From: Acidobacteriaceae bacterium
GTDB taxonomy: Bacteria > Acidobacteriota > Terriglobia > Terriglobales > Acidobacteriaceae
Direction of reading: 5' to 3'
Assembly (NCBI GenBank): GCA_003131585.1
Contig: PKVW01000052.1
Coordinates: 23,010-87,009, forward strand
Length of the DNA stretch: 64,000 bases
Positions 24,922 through 33,764 of this stretch are shown one piece after another. The translations under genes were made by a program, and so were the position numbers. Numbering within the stretch: the stretch's first letter is position 1; every line of letters begins with the position of its first letter. The notes below the pieces were generated by a model. The model was not told where the DNA came from and did no database searches. It was given only the letters and a program-made list of their open reading frames with translations.

Positions 24922-24975
24922 CTACTCGATGATTCCAATAGACCCCAGGGGGGAGGGGGCTATCGAGAGAACCAA
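24922..24975 (+). repeat. Right half of the repeat element split by the transposon
   Basis: CGATGATTCCAATAGACCCC followed by a G-rich run GGGGGGAGGGGGC. The reverse complement of 58812-58852 reads CGATGATTCCACTAGACCCA followed by AGGGGGAGGGG, so this is the missing continuation of the element at 22829-22904. Confidence 0.75.
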
Positions 24976-25050
24976 AAGTTTCATAGCCCCAGCATTCGCC
25001 CGAATCAATGTCGCGCACAATTATTAACGGATAGAATTCCACAAGCCAAC

Positions 25051-25920
25051 TTGTCCACCACAGCCATCTCGTTACGTCGCCGCGTCACCGGAAACGCCCG
25101 CCACAACCCGCTGGCTGCTACCGGCGTTGGGTTGGTCATTATCTTCGTGATCTTCGCCCTGTTCGCTCCCTGGATCGCGCCGCAAGATCCCGCATTCATC
25201 AACCTTCCCGCGCGTCTTGGTCTTCCATCCCACGCTCACTGGTTCGGCACCGACGAACTTGGCCGCGACATCCTCTCGCGCATCGTCTACGGCGCGCGCA
25301 TCTCCATGCTGGTGGGAAGCTGCGTGGTGCTTGCCTCGCTCACACTCGGCCTCATCATCGGCTCCATCGCCGGCTACTACGGCGGAGGCATCGATCGCTT
25401 CGTCAACGTCGTCCTGATGAACGCGTTCCTCTCGTTCCCGGGAATCCTTCTTGCCATTGCCTTCGTCGCCTTCCGCGGTCCCGGCGTCTTCAATCTCATT
25501 CTCGCGCTCTCGCTCGGCGGGTGGGTCGGCTATGCTCGTCTGGTTCGAGGACAAGTCCTCGCCGCCCGCGAGCGCGAGTTCGTCGAAGCCGCCCGCGCCC
25601 TCGGCGCCAGCGACGTGCGCATCGTCGTCCGCCACATTCTGCCCAACATCATTCAGCCGGTGATTGTGCAGGCCGCCATCGGCATGGCTGGAGCAATCCT
25701 CGCCGAAGCTACGATGAGCTTTCTCGGGCTTGGCGTTCCTCCGCCCACGGCCAGTTGGGGCACCATGCTCAACGATGGCCGTGCCCACCTGTTCGACGCG
25801 CCGCACCTCGTGCTCTTTCCCGCGCTGGCCGTGATGCTCGCCGTGCTGTCGTTCAACTTCATCGGCGACGCCCTGCGCGACTACCTCGATCCCCGCTCCC
25901 GCATCGAGGCGGGACTCTAG
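25051..25920 (+). CDS. Peptide/nickel-type ABC transporter permease (DppC family)
   Basis: 289 residues. N-terminal DppC/OppC region (ARHNPLAATGVGLVIIFVIF), the conserved HWFGTDELGRDILSRIVYGAR, six membrane segments and the EAA loop REFVEAARALGASDVRIVVRHILPN. Start is a TTG at 25051 with no clear ribosome binding site, as if the original leader was lost when DNA was inserted between it and dppB. Partner of the permease at 17170-18084. Confidence 0.9.
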   Translation: MSTTAISLRRRVTGNARHNPLAATGVGLVIIFVIFALFAPWIAPQDPAFINLPARLGLPSHAHWFGTDELGRDILSRIVYGARISMLVGSCVVLASLTLGLIIGSIAGYYGGGIDRFVNVVLMNAFLSFPGILLAIAFVAFRGPGVFNLILALSLGGWVGYARLVRGQVLAAREREFVEAARALGASDVRIVVRHILPNIIQPVIVQAAIGMAGAILAEATMSFLGLGVPPPTASWGTMLNDGRAHLFDAPHLVLFPALAVMLAVLSFNFIGDALRDYLDPRSRIEAGL

Positions 25921-26080
25921 TGCCGGCGTTTCGAAACACCGCCCCAGAAAGCGCGAAAGGATGGAGCAGGCGCACAATGGAAAATCGTGTTCCGCTTTAC
26001 ATCCATTGACCGGCCCGCCCGCATCTCTGTAATCTTGCATCTAGAAGTCTTGGAGCACATTCCAAGCGCAAGGAAAATTC

Positions 26081-26560
26081 ATGAAAGAAGTCGCAATCCT
26101 GCTGCTGGTCGCGCTCATGCTCAACGGTTGTAGCAGCAGCACCACGGCGGTGCAGGCGGCTGCGGGCGGGACCTGGCAAGCCCAGATGCTCGGGGGCGAC
26201 GGCCCGGGGTTCAGCTTTAACACGCAGTTCACGGTGGGCAGCAATGGGTCGCTAAGCGTCTCATACTTTCAATTTCTTAATGCTAACGTGGAGTCCTGTT
26301 TCCCACTTTCTGGAGGAACAGTGAGCGGGACAATGATCTTGACCGTCAATACAACCACCAACGCAGTGACGGGCACTTTCAATTACGTTGTGCAGTCGGG
26401 CGGCAACACCCTTACCCTCGACGGAACGGTGACCGGAACTGAGACCGGGACTACGCTCACCGGCACCTCAATCATCGGTAGTTGGACGCTGACCGGTGGC
26501 GACGGATGCAACGACACGATCCCCGGCAGTTTCACAATGAGCCAGAACCCTCCATCCTAA
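26081..26560 (+). CDS. Lipoprotein, beta-sandwich type, unknown function
   Basis: 159 residues. Lipoprotein signal peptide MKEVAILLLVALMLNGCSSS with the lipobox LNGC (Cys 17), then a Thr/Gly-rich beta domain (GGTWQAQMLGGDGPGFSF, VTGTFNYVVQSGGNTLTL, GSWTLTGGDGCNDTIPG). Likely outer-membrane or periplasmic. AAGGAAA precedes ATG. No family recognised. Confidence 0.8.
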   Translation: MKEVAILLLVALMLNGCSSSTTAVQAAAGGTWQAQMLGGDGPGFSFNTQFTVGSNGSLSVSYFQFLNANVESCFPLSGGTVSGTMILTVNTTTNAVTGTFNYVVQSGGNTLTLDGTVTGTETGTTLTGTSIIGSWTLTGGDGCNDTIPGSFTMSQNPPS

Positions 26561-26573
26561 AGAGTTGCTGAGG

Positions 26574-26717
26574 TCAGAACCAATCGCTGCGGTAGGCGAC
26601 CCACCAGGCGATGAAGAGAATGGGAACGGTCGCGGCCAGGCCCCACCAAATCGGCAGCAGAAAATCCGCTAGCAGGCCGAGCACCGTGAAGGTGATCCAG
26701 AAGATTTTCCGTTCCAT
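26574..26717 (-). CDS. 47-residue two-segment membrane protein
   Basis: Reads MERKIFWITFTVLGLLADFL, then PIWWGLAATVPILFIAWWVA and ends YRSDWF. Two closely spaced hydrophobic segments with aromatic borders, basic start. Clean 48-codon frame between the lipoprotein and lpxD. It looks like a conserved small membrane protein, but I cannot name a family. Function unknown. Confidence 0.7.
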   Translation of the reverse strand: MERKIFWITFTVLGLLADFLLPIWWGLAATVPILFIAWWVAYRSDWF

Positions 26718-26808
26718 AGAGTCATTGTAGGTTAACGGCTGGCGGAGGACAGCGTGCTGTTAGACCAGCACTTTCGTCACGTCCGTGCTCTGCTATAGAG
26801 TGAGAGCC

Positions 26809-27807
26809 ATGAAGCGCTCACTGCGACAGATTGCCGAGGCAGTTGGAGCCCGTCTCGAAGGGGATGGAAGTATCGAGGTCAGCAGCGTCGCAAGCATCGC
26901 ATCGGCTGCGCAGCACGATCTGGTGTTTGTCGAAGAGGAAAAATATCTTTCGCAGGCGATGCAGTCTCGGGCGGGCGCAGTGATCGCGGGGGAGTTCGCG
27001 GCGGCTGCGTCCGGTAAACCGCTGCTGATCAGCCATCATCCCAAGCTAGCCTTCGCGCGGGCGGCGCGCTTTCTACAAGATGGGAATTGCGAGGGCCGCG
27101 ACGCTGGCGTACACGCGACCGCCGTGGTACATCCTTCAGCTCGTCTGGCGCGAGATGTGGTGGTGGAGGAGTACGGGGTGATAGCGGAGGATGCCGAAAT
27201 CGGCGAGGGCACGCGGATTGGGGCCGGTTGCGCGATTGGACGCGGAGTGAAGATTGGGCGGAATTGCGAAATTTATTCGCATGTCACGATTTATGCGGGG
27301 ACAACGTTGGGCGAGCGCGTGATTGTGCATGCGGGCGCGGTTCTGGGAAGCGACGGCTTCGGATATGTGCGCGACGCAAAGAGCGGGCGCTACGAGAAAT
27401 TCCCCCAGGTTGGCCAGTTGGCGATCGAAGATGATGTGGAGATTGGAGCTAACACAACCATCGACCGCGGGGCGCTCGACGAAACGCGCATCGGGCGGGG
27501 AACGAAGATCGACAACCTGGTCCACATCGGCCACAATTGCCGGCTCGGGGAGAATGTGGTGATCGCGGCGCAGGCCGGACTTTCCGGCAGCATTGTGATC
27601 GAGAACGACGTGGTGCTCGGAGGACAGGTCGGCATTGGCGAACATGCGCGCATCGAAGAAGGAGTGATGCTGGGCGGGCAAGGCGGTGTGCTGCCGAACA
27701 AAGTTCTGCGCGGCAAGGGCGTGGCATTCTGGGGAACTCCGGCGCAGCCGGTGCGGCAGTATCTGAAGCAGTTGGCGGCGCTGGCGCGCCTGGGGAAAAA
27801 GAGGTAG
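26809..27807 (+). CDS. lpxD: UDP-3-O-(3-hydroxyacyl)glucosamine N-acyltransferase LpxD
   Basis: 332 residues. Third step of lipid A synthesis: transfers a hydroxyacyl chain from ACP to the 2-amino group of the acylated UDP-glucosamine. N-terminal uridine-binding domain (about 1-100), then a left-handed beta-helix of hexapeptide repeats (VVVEEYGVIAEDAEIGEGTR onward), with the catalytic-His region LVHIGHNCRLGENVVIAAQ. Start ATG 26809. Heads a plus-strand run with overlapping or closely spaced genes to 33196. Confidence 0.95.
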   Translation: MKRSLRQIAEAVGARLEGDGSIEVSSVASIASAAQHDLVFVEEEKYLSQAMQSRAGAVIAGEFAAAASGKPLLISHHPKLAFARAARFLQDGNCEGRDAGVHATAVVHPSARLARDVVVEEYGVIAEDAEIGEGTRIGAGCAIGRGVKIGRNCEIYSHVTIYAGTTLGERVIVHAGAVLGSDGFGYVRDAKSGRYEKFPQVGQLAIEDDVEIGANTTIDRGALDETRIGRGTKIDNLVHIGHNCRLGENVVIAAQAGLSGSIVIENDVVLGGQVGIGEHARIEEGVMLGGQGGVLPNKVLRGKGVAFWGTPAQPVRQYLKQLAALARLGKKR

Positions 27808-27808
27808 G

Positions 27809-28456
27809 GTGGCGATTGTGGTGATTGGCGGGCATTCGCGAAGCGTGGGGAAGACCAGCGTGGTTGCCGGGCTGATCTCCGCCTTGCGCGAGTACGATTG
27901 GACTGCCGTGAAGATTACGCAATATGGACATGGAGTTTGCTCCGCCATCGGAGTGCCGTGCGATTGCGCGACTGCCGATCACGCCTGGGCGATTTCAGAG
28001 GAGAAAGATCGCGGGAGAGAGTCGGACACGTCACGCTTTCTGGCAGCCGGCGCGGTGCGAGCGTTGTGGGTGCGCACGGAGCAGGGCAGGCTGGCTGAAG
28101 CCATGCCGGCCTTGCGCCAGCGGCTCGAACGGTCGCAGCATGTAATAGTGGAATCGAACAGCGTGTTGAAGTTTATGCGGCCGGACTTATACCTGACGGT
28201 GCTCGATCCTAGCACGGAAGACTTCAAGAGTTCGGCGCGGGAATTTATGGACCGGGCGGACGCAGTGATTCTTCACGATGATTCGAAAGCTGTGGGATCG
28301 GCCTGGCAAGGCGTTTCGCTGAAGCCGGTGGGCGAGCGGCCGATATTCCGGATCGCGCCGCCGCCCTATGTGACGCCAGAGATTGTCGAGTTCGTGCGGA
28401 GTTCTGTAGCGACTGCAAGGAAAGCAGATTCCTCGCGGGAAGCCCGCTCGGAATGA
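27809..28456 (+). CDS. MobB-like P-loop NTPase, C-terminus extended by a repeat
   Basis: 215 residues. Starts with a Walker A, GGHSRSVGKTSV (residues 7-18), and ends its core with HDDSKAVGSAWQGVSLKPVG, as in P-loop proteins related to MobB and CooC/MipZ. No molybdopterin genes nearby, so a cofactor role is uncertain. GTG start one base after the lpxD stop. The last dozen residues (RKADSSREARSE) are read from the TCGCGGGAAGCCCGCTCGGA repeat at 28433, so the original C-terminus was probably shorter or different. Confidence 0.75.
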   Translation: MAIVVIGGHSRSVGKTSVVAGLISALREYDWTAVKITQYGHGVCSAIGVPCDCATADHAWAISEEKDRGRESDTSRFLAAGAVRALWVRTEQGRLAEAMPALRQRLERSQHVIVESNSVLKFMRPDLYLTVLDPSTEDFKSSAREFMDRADAVILHDDSKAVGSAWQGVSLKPVGERPIFRIAPPPYVTPEIVEFVRSSVATARKADSSREARSE

Positions 28457-28530
28457 CAAGCGGGAAAGCGGATTCCCTTTGCCCCGTTCAGGGCGAGCTC
28501 TCGCGGGAAGCCCGCTCGGAATGACAAGCG
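28433..28530 (+). repeat. Two 30-bp palindromic repeats between MobB-like gene and lnt
   Basis: Identical 30-base units at 28433-28462 and 28501-28530, each with a GCGGGAAGCCCGC palindrome followed by TCGGAATGACAAG. The ending GGAATGACA is the reverse of the TGTCATYCC word seen in the dppB-region palindromes. Confidence 0.85.
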
Positions 28531-28549
28531 TGTTTTGTTATCCTTCCCC

Positions 28550-30178
28550 GTGCGGCAAATTCATTTCAGCGCCTGGTTGTTGGTAGTTCTGTCATCGCTC
28601 CTGCAGGTACTCATTTTTCCTCTTGCCGGGCTGTACGTCCTGTCGTGGGTGGCGTTTGCTCCGCTGATCGTGGCCCTGTTGCGGGCGCGGCCGGCGGGGG
28701 CGCTGGAGATCGACGGCTCCGTCAACCTTCAGGCTGCGAAGCCCGGGCAGGCTTTTCTGCTGGCGTACATTTCCGGAATCCTCTGGTATGCGGGCACGTG
28801 TTACTGGATTTATAACACCATGCACGAACACGGCGGCCTGAGCGCGCCGGTGGCCCTGCTGGCGCTCTTTCTCTTCTGTCTTTATCTGGGGCTTTATCAC
28901 GGCCTGTTCGGTTTGCTTTTGAGCTTGTCGGTTGGTCCGGGCAGCGACAACCGCCGCGCTCTGTTGGCCGCGCCATTTCTGTGGGTCGCGGTGGAGTTGG
29001 CGCGGACGCGCATCACCGGTTTCCCCTGGGACCTGCTGGGCACCGCGCAGGTGGACAACATATCCCTCAGCCGCATCACCACCTGGACCGGCGTTTACGG
29101 AGTGTCGTTCGAGATCGTGCTGGTGAATGTCGCGGTAGCCGCGGCTTTCCTGGTGCACCGAAAAAAGCGCAGCACCTTGCTGATCGCCTCGTTGGCGGCG
29201 GCGGCCGTGCTGCAGGCTGGCCGGCTGGTCGATCCGCCCGCGCTGCCGGCGGATCGCGCCGCGTTGCTGGTGCAGGAGAACGTTCCGGTGGACGCAACCT
29301 GGACGCGCGATGCTTTCGAGCGCACGCTGCGCGAACTGGCCGATCTCAGCGTGAAGGCTGCGGCTGCCGACTTGTCCGCTCCGCCCGACTCGAAGCCGGG
29401 CAAGGTCGATTTGATCGTATGGCCTGAATCCCCTGCGCCTTTTTTTGCGAGCGATCCGCTATTTCGCGAGCCGGTGAGCCGGATGGCTCGCGCAGCGCAG
29501 AGCTGGGTGGTGACGGGCGCCATCGGTAGCGCTCCGGCCATGCAGAGCGGCAGATCGGCTTCCGAGGTGTTCAATTCAGCCGCGCTGATCAGTCCTTCCG
29601 GAGATTGGACCGCGCGATACGACAAAGTGCATCTTGTGCCTTTCGGAGAATACTTGCCGTTCCCCCGGCTGTTTGCATTTGCCGGAGGCTTGACCAAGGA
29701 GGTGGGAGAGTTTGAGGCGGGAGCGTCGCGAGCGCCGCTGGAGGCCGGAAACACGCGGCTCGGAATTTTTATCTGCTACGAGTCCGTGTTTCCCGACGAA
29801 GTACGGCAGTTTGCGGACCAGGGTGCGCAAGTTTTGGTGAATCTATCGAACGACGGCTGGTATGGTGACAGTGGCGCCTACGCGCAGCACTTGAATCAGA
29901 CGCGCATGCGCGCCATCGAGAACCACCGCTGGCTCTTGAGCGCCACCAACACCGGAGTGACGGCTTCGATCGATCCTTACGGCCGAACCGTGGCGCGGCT
30001 TCCCCGCAAAGAGCGTGGCGCGCTGGTTGCCCCCTATGCCCTCACCTCCGTAACCACGTTCTACACGCGCCACGGCGACTGGTTCGGTTATCTGTGTGCG
30101 ATAATTTCAGCTGGGGCGCTGCTCACGCGCTTCGCACTTCGTATGAAAGCGGGTATGAAAGCGGCGGCATCCTCATGA
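28550..30178 (+). CDS. lnt: Apolipoprotein N-acyltransferase Lnt
   Basis: Inner-membrane enzyme adding the third acyl chain to lipoproteins. About 542 residues from GTG 28550 (a TTG at 28535 is also in frame; neither has a clear ribosome binding site). Six or so hydrophobic segments (about 5-220), then a nitrilase-like domain (about 245-500) with catalytic Glu in VWPESPAPFF, Lys in YDKVHLVPFGEYLPF, and Cys in IFICYESVFPDEVR, and a last membrane segment near the C-terminus. Its stop overlaps the prfB start (ATGA). Confidence 0.94.
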   Translation: MRQIHFSAWLLVVLSSLLQVLIFPLAGLYVLSWVAFAPLIVALLRARPAGALEIDGSVNLQAAKPGQAFLLAYISGILWYAGTCYWIYNTMHEHGGLSAPVALLALFLFCLYLGLYHGLFGLLLSLSVGPGSDNRRALLAAPFLWVAVELARTRITGFPWDLLGTAQVDNISLSRITTWTGVYGVSFEIVLVNVAVAAAFLVHRKKRSTLLIASLAAAAVLQAGRLVDPPALPADRAALLVQENVPVDATWTRDAFERTLRELADLSVKAAAADLSAPPDSKPGKVDLIVWPESPAPFFASDPLFREPVSRMARAAQSWVVTGAIGSAPAMQSGRSASEVFNSAALISPSGDWTARYDKVHLVPFGEYLPFPRLFAFAGGLTKEVGEFEAGASRAPLEAGNTRLGIFICYESVFPDEVRQFADQGAQVLVNLSNDGWYGDSGAYAQHLNQTRMRAIENHRWLLSATNTGVTASIDPYGRTVARLPRKERGALVAPYALTSVTTFYTRHGDWFGYLCAIISAGALLTRFALRMKAGMKAAASS

Positions 30179-31276
30179 ATCAAGAGTTCGAGCAGGAATA
30201 CGGGTCACTGAGCAAGAAGGTGCGCGAGCTCCGGGAGTATCTTTGACGCGGCGAAGCTCCGTCCGCAATTAGCCGAAATCGAGAAGCAGTCCGCCGAACC
30301 GAATCTGTGGTCAAACCCGCAACGCTCCCAGCAGGTGATGCGCGAGAAGAAGCGCCTGGAGCACTTGCTGGCTACTGACGCCGATCTGGGTCGCCGCGGC
30401 GACGATATTGCCGCCTACTTCGAGCTGGCGAAAGAAGGCGAAAGCGTCGATGCTGAACTGCGGCGCGAGCTCGACGCGCTGCGCGACCTGGTCGACAAGA
30501 TCGAGACCGAGACGCTGCTTTCCGGCGCAAACGACGCACTCAATGCGATCGTCACCATTCATCCGGGTGCGGGCGGCACGGAATCGCAGGACTGGGCCGA
30601 CATGCTGCTGCGCATGTATCTGCGGTGGGCGGAGCGGCAGAGATTCGAGACCGTTCTCTACGACTACCAGGCCGGCGAAGAAGCGGGACTGAAATCGGCC
30701 ACCTTCGCGGTGAACGGCGAGTATGCCTTTGGGCTGCTGAGCGGCGAAATCGGAGTGCACCGGCTGGTGCGAATTTCGCCGTTCGATCAAGCCAAGCGGC
30801 GGCATACGTCGTTTGCCAGCGTTTATGTTTCCCCGGAAATTGACGATAGCATTGAAGTGGTCATCAAGCCGGAAGACATTCGCACCGACACCTACCGCTC
30901 GAGCGGCAAGGGCGGGCAACACGTCAATACGACAGATTCGGCGGTGCGCATTACGCACCTTGCCACCGGGTTGGTGTCCAGTTGCCAGAATGAGCGCTCG
31001 CAGCATAAGAATCGCGAGCGGGCCATGAGCATGCTGCGCTCCAAGCTCTACGAATTCGAGATGGAGAAAAAGCGCGCGGCCACGAAGAAAATCGAAGACT
31101 CAAAACTCGACAACGACTTCGGGTCGCAGATTCGTTCCTACGTGCTGCAGCCCTACCGCATGATCAAGGATCACCGCACGAAGACCGAGGTGGGCGACGT
31201 GGATCGCGTGATTGACGGCGACTTGCAGCCCTTCATTCGGGCGTATTTGCTGGCGCGGCGCGCGGAGAAACAATAA
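30175..31276 (+). CDS. prfB: Peptide chain release factor 2 with programmed +1 frameshift
   Basis: RF2 recognises UGA and UAA. ATG 30175 opens 23 codons ending CTT TGA C (30241-30247) preceded by CGGGAG, the Shine-Dalgarno-like stimulator at the standard spacing. A +1 shift at CTT continues in the main frame (DAAKLRPQLAEIEKQSAEPN), giving about 367 residues. The codon-recognition motif SPF (VRISPFDQAK) and the catalytic GGQ (SSGKGGQHVNTTDSAVRI) are intact. Frameshifting is regulated by RF2 level, an autoregulatory loop conserved in many bacteria. Confidence 0.96.
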
Positions 31277-31914
31277 TGAGCGCGAAACGGGCAAAAGGAT
31301 CGGCGGCGAAGCGGAAGTCGGTGAAACTTGGTCCGCAGTTTCTGCGCGCATTTGTTTTTGCGGCCGAAAAGCATGCCGGGCAGGCGCGTAAGGCCTCGAC
31401 CATTCCTTATATCGCGCACTTAATGGGGGTTGCGTCGCTGGCGCTGGAGTTCGGCGGGGACGAAGATCTGGCGATCGGAGCGCTGCTGCACGATGTGGTC
31501 GAAGACTGCGGCGGGGCGCCGATGTCGAAAGAAATCCGGCGGCGGTTCGGGAGCCGTGTGGCGAAGATTGTGGACGGCTGCACGGACTCCGACGCGGATC
31601 CCAAACCGCCGTGGCGGGAACGCAAAGAAACTTATATCCGGCATCTGAAAAGCGCCGATGGGGAAACGAGGCTGGTTTCCGCCGCGGACAAACTGCACAA
31701 TGTGCGGTCCATTCTTTCCGACTACCGGGAAGTTGGAGAATCGGTGTGGTCCCGGTTCCATGGTGGGCGCGAGGGAACTCTTTGGTACTATCGGGCTTTA
31801 TTGGAGGAGTTTCTGCGGCGCAAGCCGAACCGCCTGATTCGAGAGTTGGAACTTGCGGTGCAAGAACTCGAAGCCAGGGCGAAGCAGGCCCGGTCTCGTA
31901 GTTCCAAGAGATGA
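31276..31914 (+). CDS. HD-domain hydrolase, SpoT/Mesh1-like
   Basis: 212 residues. HD domain with IPYIAHLMGVASLALEFGG, ALLHDVVEDCG (the HD pair) and SAADKLHNVRSIL, which matches the ppGpp-hydrolase/RelA-SpoT HD pattern; no synthetase domain. Possible stand-alone small alarmone hydrolase, but substrate is inferred. Start overlaps the prfB stop (TAATG), so it is in the lpxD-prfB run. Confidence 0.88.
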   Translation: MSAKRAKGSAAKRKSVKLGPQFLRAFVFAAEKHAGQARKASTIPYIAHLMGVASLALEFGGDEDLAIGALLHDVVEDCGGAPMSKEIRRRFGSRVAKIVDGCTDSDADPKPPWRERKETYIRHLKSADGETRLVSAADKLHNVRSILSDYREVGESVWSRFHGGREGTLWYYRALLEEFLRRKPNRLIRELELAVQELEARAKQARSRSSKR

Positions 31915-31918
31915 ACTC

Positions 31919-33196
31919 ATGCCGCGCCAGATCGACCTAATTCGTGCCTCCAAGCTGCCGTCGAACATGATGCAGTTTGCGGCAAAGGGGGCGCTGCAAG
32001 TCCCGCCCGACGAAAGCATTGAGATCCTGGTTTATCTCGCCAAACACAATAAGATTTTTGGCGACCTCGCCCGCATGACTTTGGCAGGCTGGGACGAGAA
32101 GGCTTCGCTGGCCGCGGCCTCCGATCCGAAGACTCCTCGCGAAGTGCTCGATTACCTGGTTGCGCCGGAGACTCTTCGTCCCAGGCTGCTGCCTGCGCTG
32201 CTGGAGAATCCGTCGGTTCCCGACAGTGCGTTGGCGAAGTTCGCCGTCTCCGCATCGGGGGAATCGATCCAGGCCATGCTGCAAAGTCCGCGCGCGCGGA
32301 CTTCGGCGCGGGTTCTGGATTCGCTCCGATCGAATCCATACTTGAAGGCCAACGAAGCATCCGCTGTCGCCGAACTGCTAAGCGCGGGCAAGACGCAGCC
32401 ACCACCAATTCCTGTTGCAGGCATCGGGCCACCAGTGGAGGAAGCAATTCGTGCGACGGCCGGCGAAGCGGTTGAAGAACCGGCGTCGGTCGCGAGCGAC
32501 GAAGCGGAAGTGCCTGACGAAGCCGTTTCCGCTTATCTTGCCGAGCACGCGACGGAGATTGCCGCGGACCAGAATAAGCCGTTCCAACCAATCGGCGGCA
32601 TCGTGGAGCTGCTGGGATCCGACTATTTCCCAGTGTCGCAAATGAAAGAGATGGCAGAGATCGGCGGCAGCGGAGAGGAGGCTGGGACAGGGTCTGGCAG
32701 CCCGGCCTCCGCGGCTGTGGCGCGTTCCAGGCCCGCCGCTAGCGGGATCTCGCCCCAGGGCGGAGCTCAGCGTGACAACGCAGTGCAGAAGATCAACCGC
32801 CTTGACGTGAAAGGGCGCATCCAGTTGGCGATGAAGGGCAATAAGGAAGAGCGGTCCATTCTGATTCGCGACGGTACAAAGGTGGTGGCGTTGGCGGTGC
32901 TCGATGCACCCAAGCTTTCCGACGGGGAAGTCGAAAAGTTTGCTCTACAGAAGAATGTGCTGGAAGCGGTGCTGCGGCACATTCCACTGAAACGCCGCTT
33001 CATGAAGAATTACATCGTGGTGCGGAACCTGGTGGCGAACCCACGCACGCCGCTCGATCTTGGACTAGGGTTGATGAAACACCTGCTCACACAGGATTTG
33101 AAGAATATCTCCGCCAACAAGGAAATCTCCGAAACCGTCCGTAAGCTGGCTCTGAAGATGTACAAGCAGAAGCTGGACTCGGCGAACAAGAAATAG
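31919..33196 (+). CDS. Conserved hypothetical protein with helical repeats
   Basis: 425 residues, cytoplasmic, mainly helical. N-terminal part (MPRQIDLIRASKLPSNMMQF.. about 1-150) has several repeats of the form ASDPKTPREVLDYLV, LLENPSVPDSALAKF, which look like leucine-rich/HEAT-like units; a low-complexity linker rich in Ala, Glu, Pro and Gly (about 160-300); C-terminal part (NAVQKINRLDVKGRIQLAMK, VLRHIPLKRRFMKNYIVVR) again repeat-like. Five bases after the HD gene, so probably cotranscribed. No function known to me. Confidence 0.82.
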   Translation: MPRQIDLIRASKLPSNMMQFAAKGALQVPPDESIEILVYLAKHNKIFGDLARMTLAGWDEKASLAAASDPKTPREVLDYLVAPETLRPRLLPALLENPSVPDSALAKFAVSASGESIQAMLQSPRARTSARVLDSLRSNPYLKANEASAVAELLSAGKTQPPPIPVAGIGPPVEEAIRATAGEAVEEPASVASDEAEVPDEAVSAYLAEHATEIAADQNKPFQPIGGIVELLGSDYFPVSQMKEMAEIGGSGEEAGTGSGSPASAAVARSRPAASGISPQGGAQRDNAVQKINRLDVKGRIQLAMKGNKEERSILIRDGTKVVALAVLDAPKLSDGEVEKFALQKNVLEAVLRHIPLKRRFMKNYIVVRNLVANPRTPLDLGLGLMKHLLTQDLKNISANKEISETVRKLALKMYKQKLDSANKK

Positions 33197-33224
33197 AGGA
33201 AGCGAGCCAAATGCGCGATAATGC

Positions 33225-33335
33225 GTCGCACAGAACGCGATCCTTCGGCGCGCTTCGCTTGTTCAGGGCAGGCAGCTCCGCGCGGCCCGCCTAGATCCTT
33301 CGCTGCGCAAAGAACGCTTGCTCAGGATGACAATT
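33225..33335 (+). repeat. Palindromic intergenic repeats before the CoA-binding gene
   Basis: Two CCTTCG-CGC/GCG-type palindromic stretches (GATCCTTCGGCGCGCTTCGC and GATCCTTCGCTGCGCAAAGA) with GTTCAGGGCAGGCAGCTCC between, ending CTCAGGATGACA. The GATGACA end is the TGTCATC word in reverse. Confidence 0.7.
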
Positions 33336-33338
33336 AAA

Positions 33339-33752
33339 ATGGCTCCTTCCCCGCAAGCCGATCCGGTTACTGAAATATTGCGCCGCGCGAAAACCATCGC
33401 GGTGGTCGGACTCTCCGACGATCCGCTGCGTGCCAGCCACGGCGTCGCGGCCTACATGCAGAGCCAGGGATACCGCATCATTCCAGTGAATCCGCATATC
33501 AAATCCTGTCTGGGCGAGAAGGCGTATGCTTCGTTGCTCGAGGCGCCGGAGAAGATCGACATCGTGAACATTTTCCGGCGGCCGGAGTTTGTGTCAGAAG
33601 TCGTGGATCAGGCCATTCAGTTAAAAGTTCCGGCGATCTGGATGCAGGAAGGCGTGATCCACGAAAAGGCTGCCGAGAAGGCGCGCCGGGCGGGCATGTT
33701 CGTGGTGATGGACTGCTGCATTCTGAAAGCGCACCGGGCGCGATTCCGATGA
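33339..33752 (+). CDS. CoA-binding domain protein (YccU-like)
   Basis: 137 residues. Rossmann-like CoA-binding fold: TIAVVGLSDDPLRASHGVAA, GYRIIPVNPHIKS, DIVNIFRRPEFVSEVVDQAI, IWMQEGVIHEKAAEKARRAG, MDCCILKAH. This small family resembles the succinyl-CoA synthetase nucleotide-binding part. Start at ATG 33339; the frame reads on into the repeat upstream, which is not likely coding. Convergent with rarA. Confidence 0.9.
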   Translation: MAPSPQADPVTEILRRAKTIAVVGLSDDPLRASHGVAAYMQSQGYRIIPVNPHIKSCLGEKAYASLLEAPEKIDIVNIFRRPEFVSEVVDQAIQLKVPAIWMQEGVIHEKAAEKARRAGMFVVMDCCILKAHRARFR

Positions 33753-33764
33753 ACCGCGGAAGGG

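Noticed and set aside
30175..30246. prfB taken as a broken gene because of the TGA at codon 24
   Set aside because: The CTT TGA C context with an upstream Shine-Dalgarno-like box is the known programmed frameshift.
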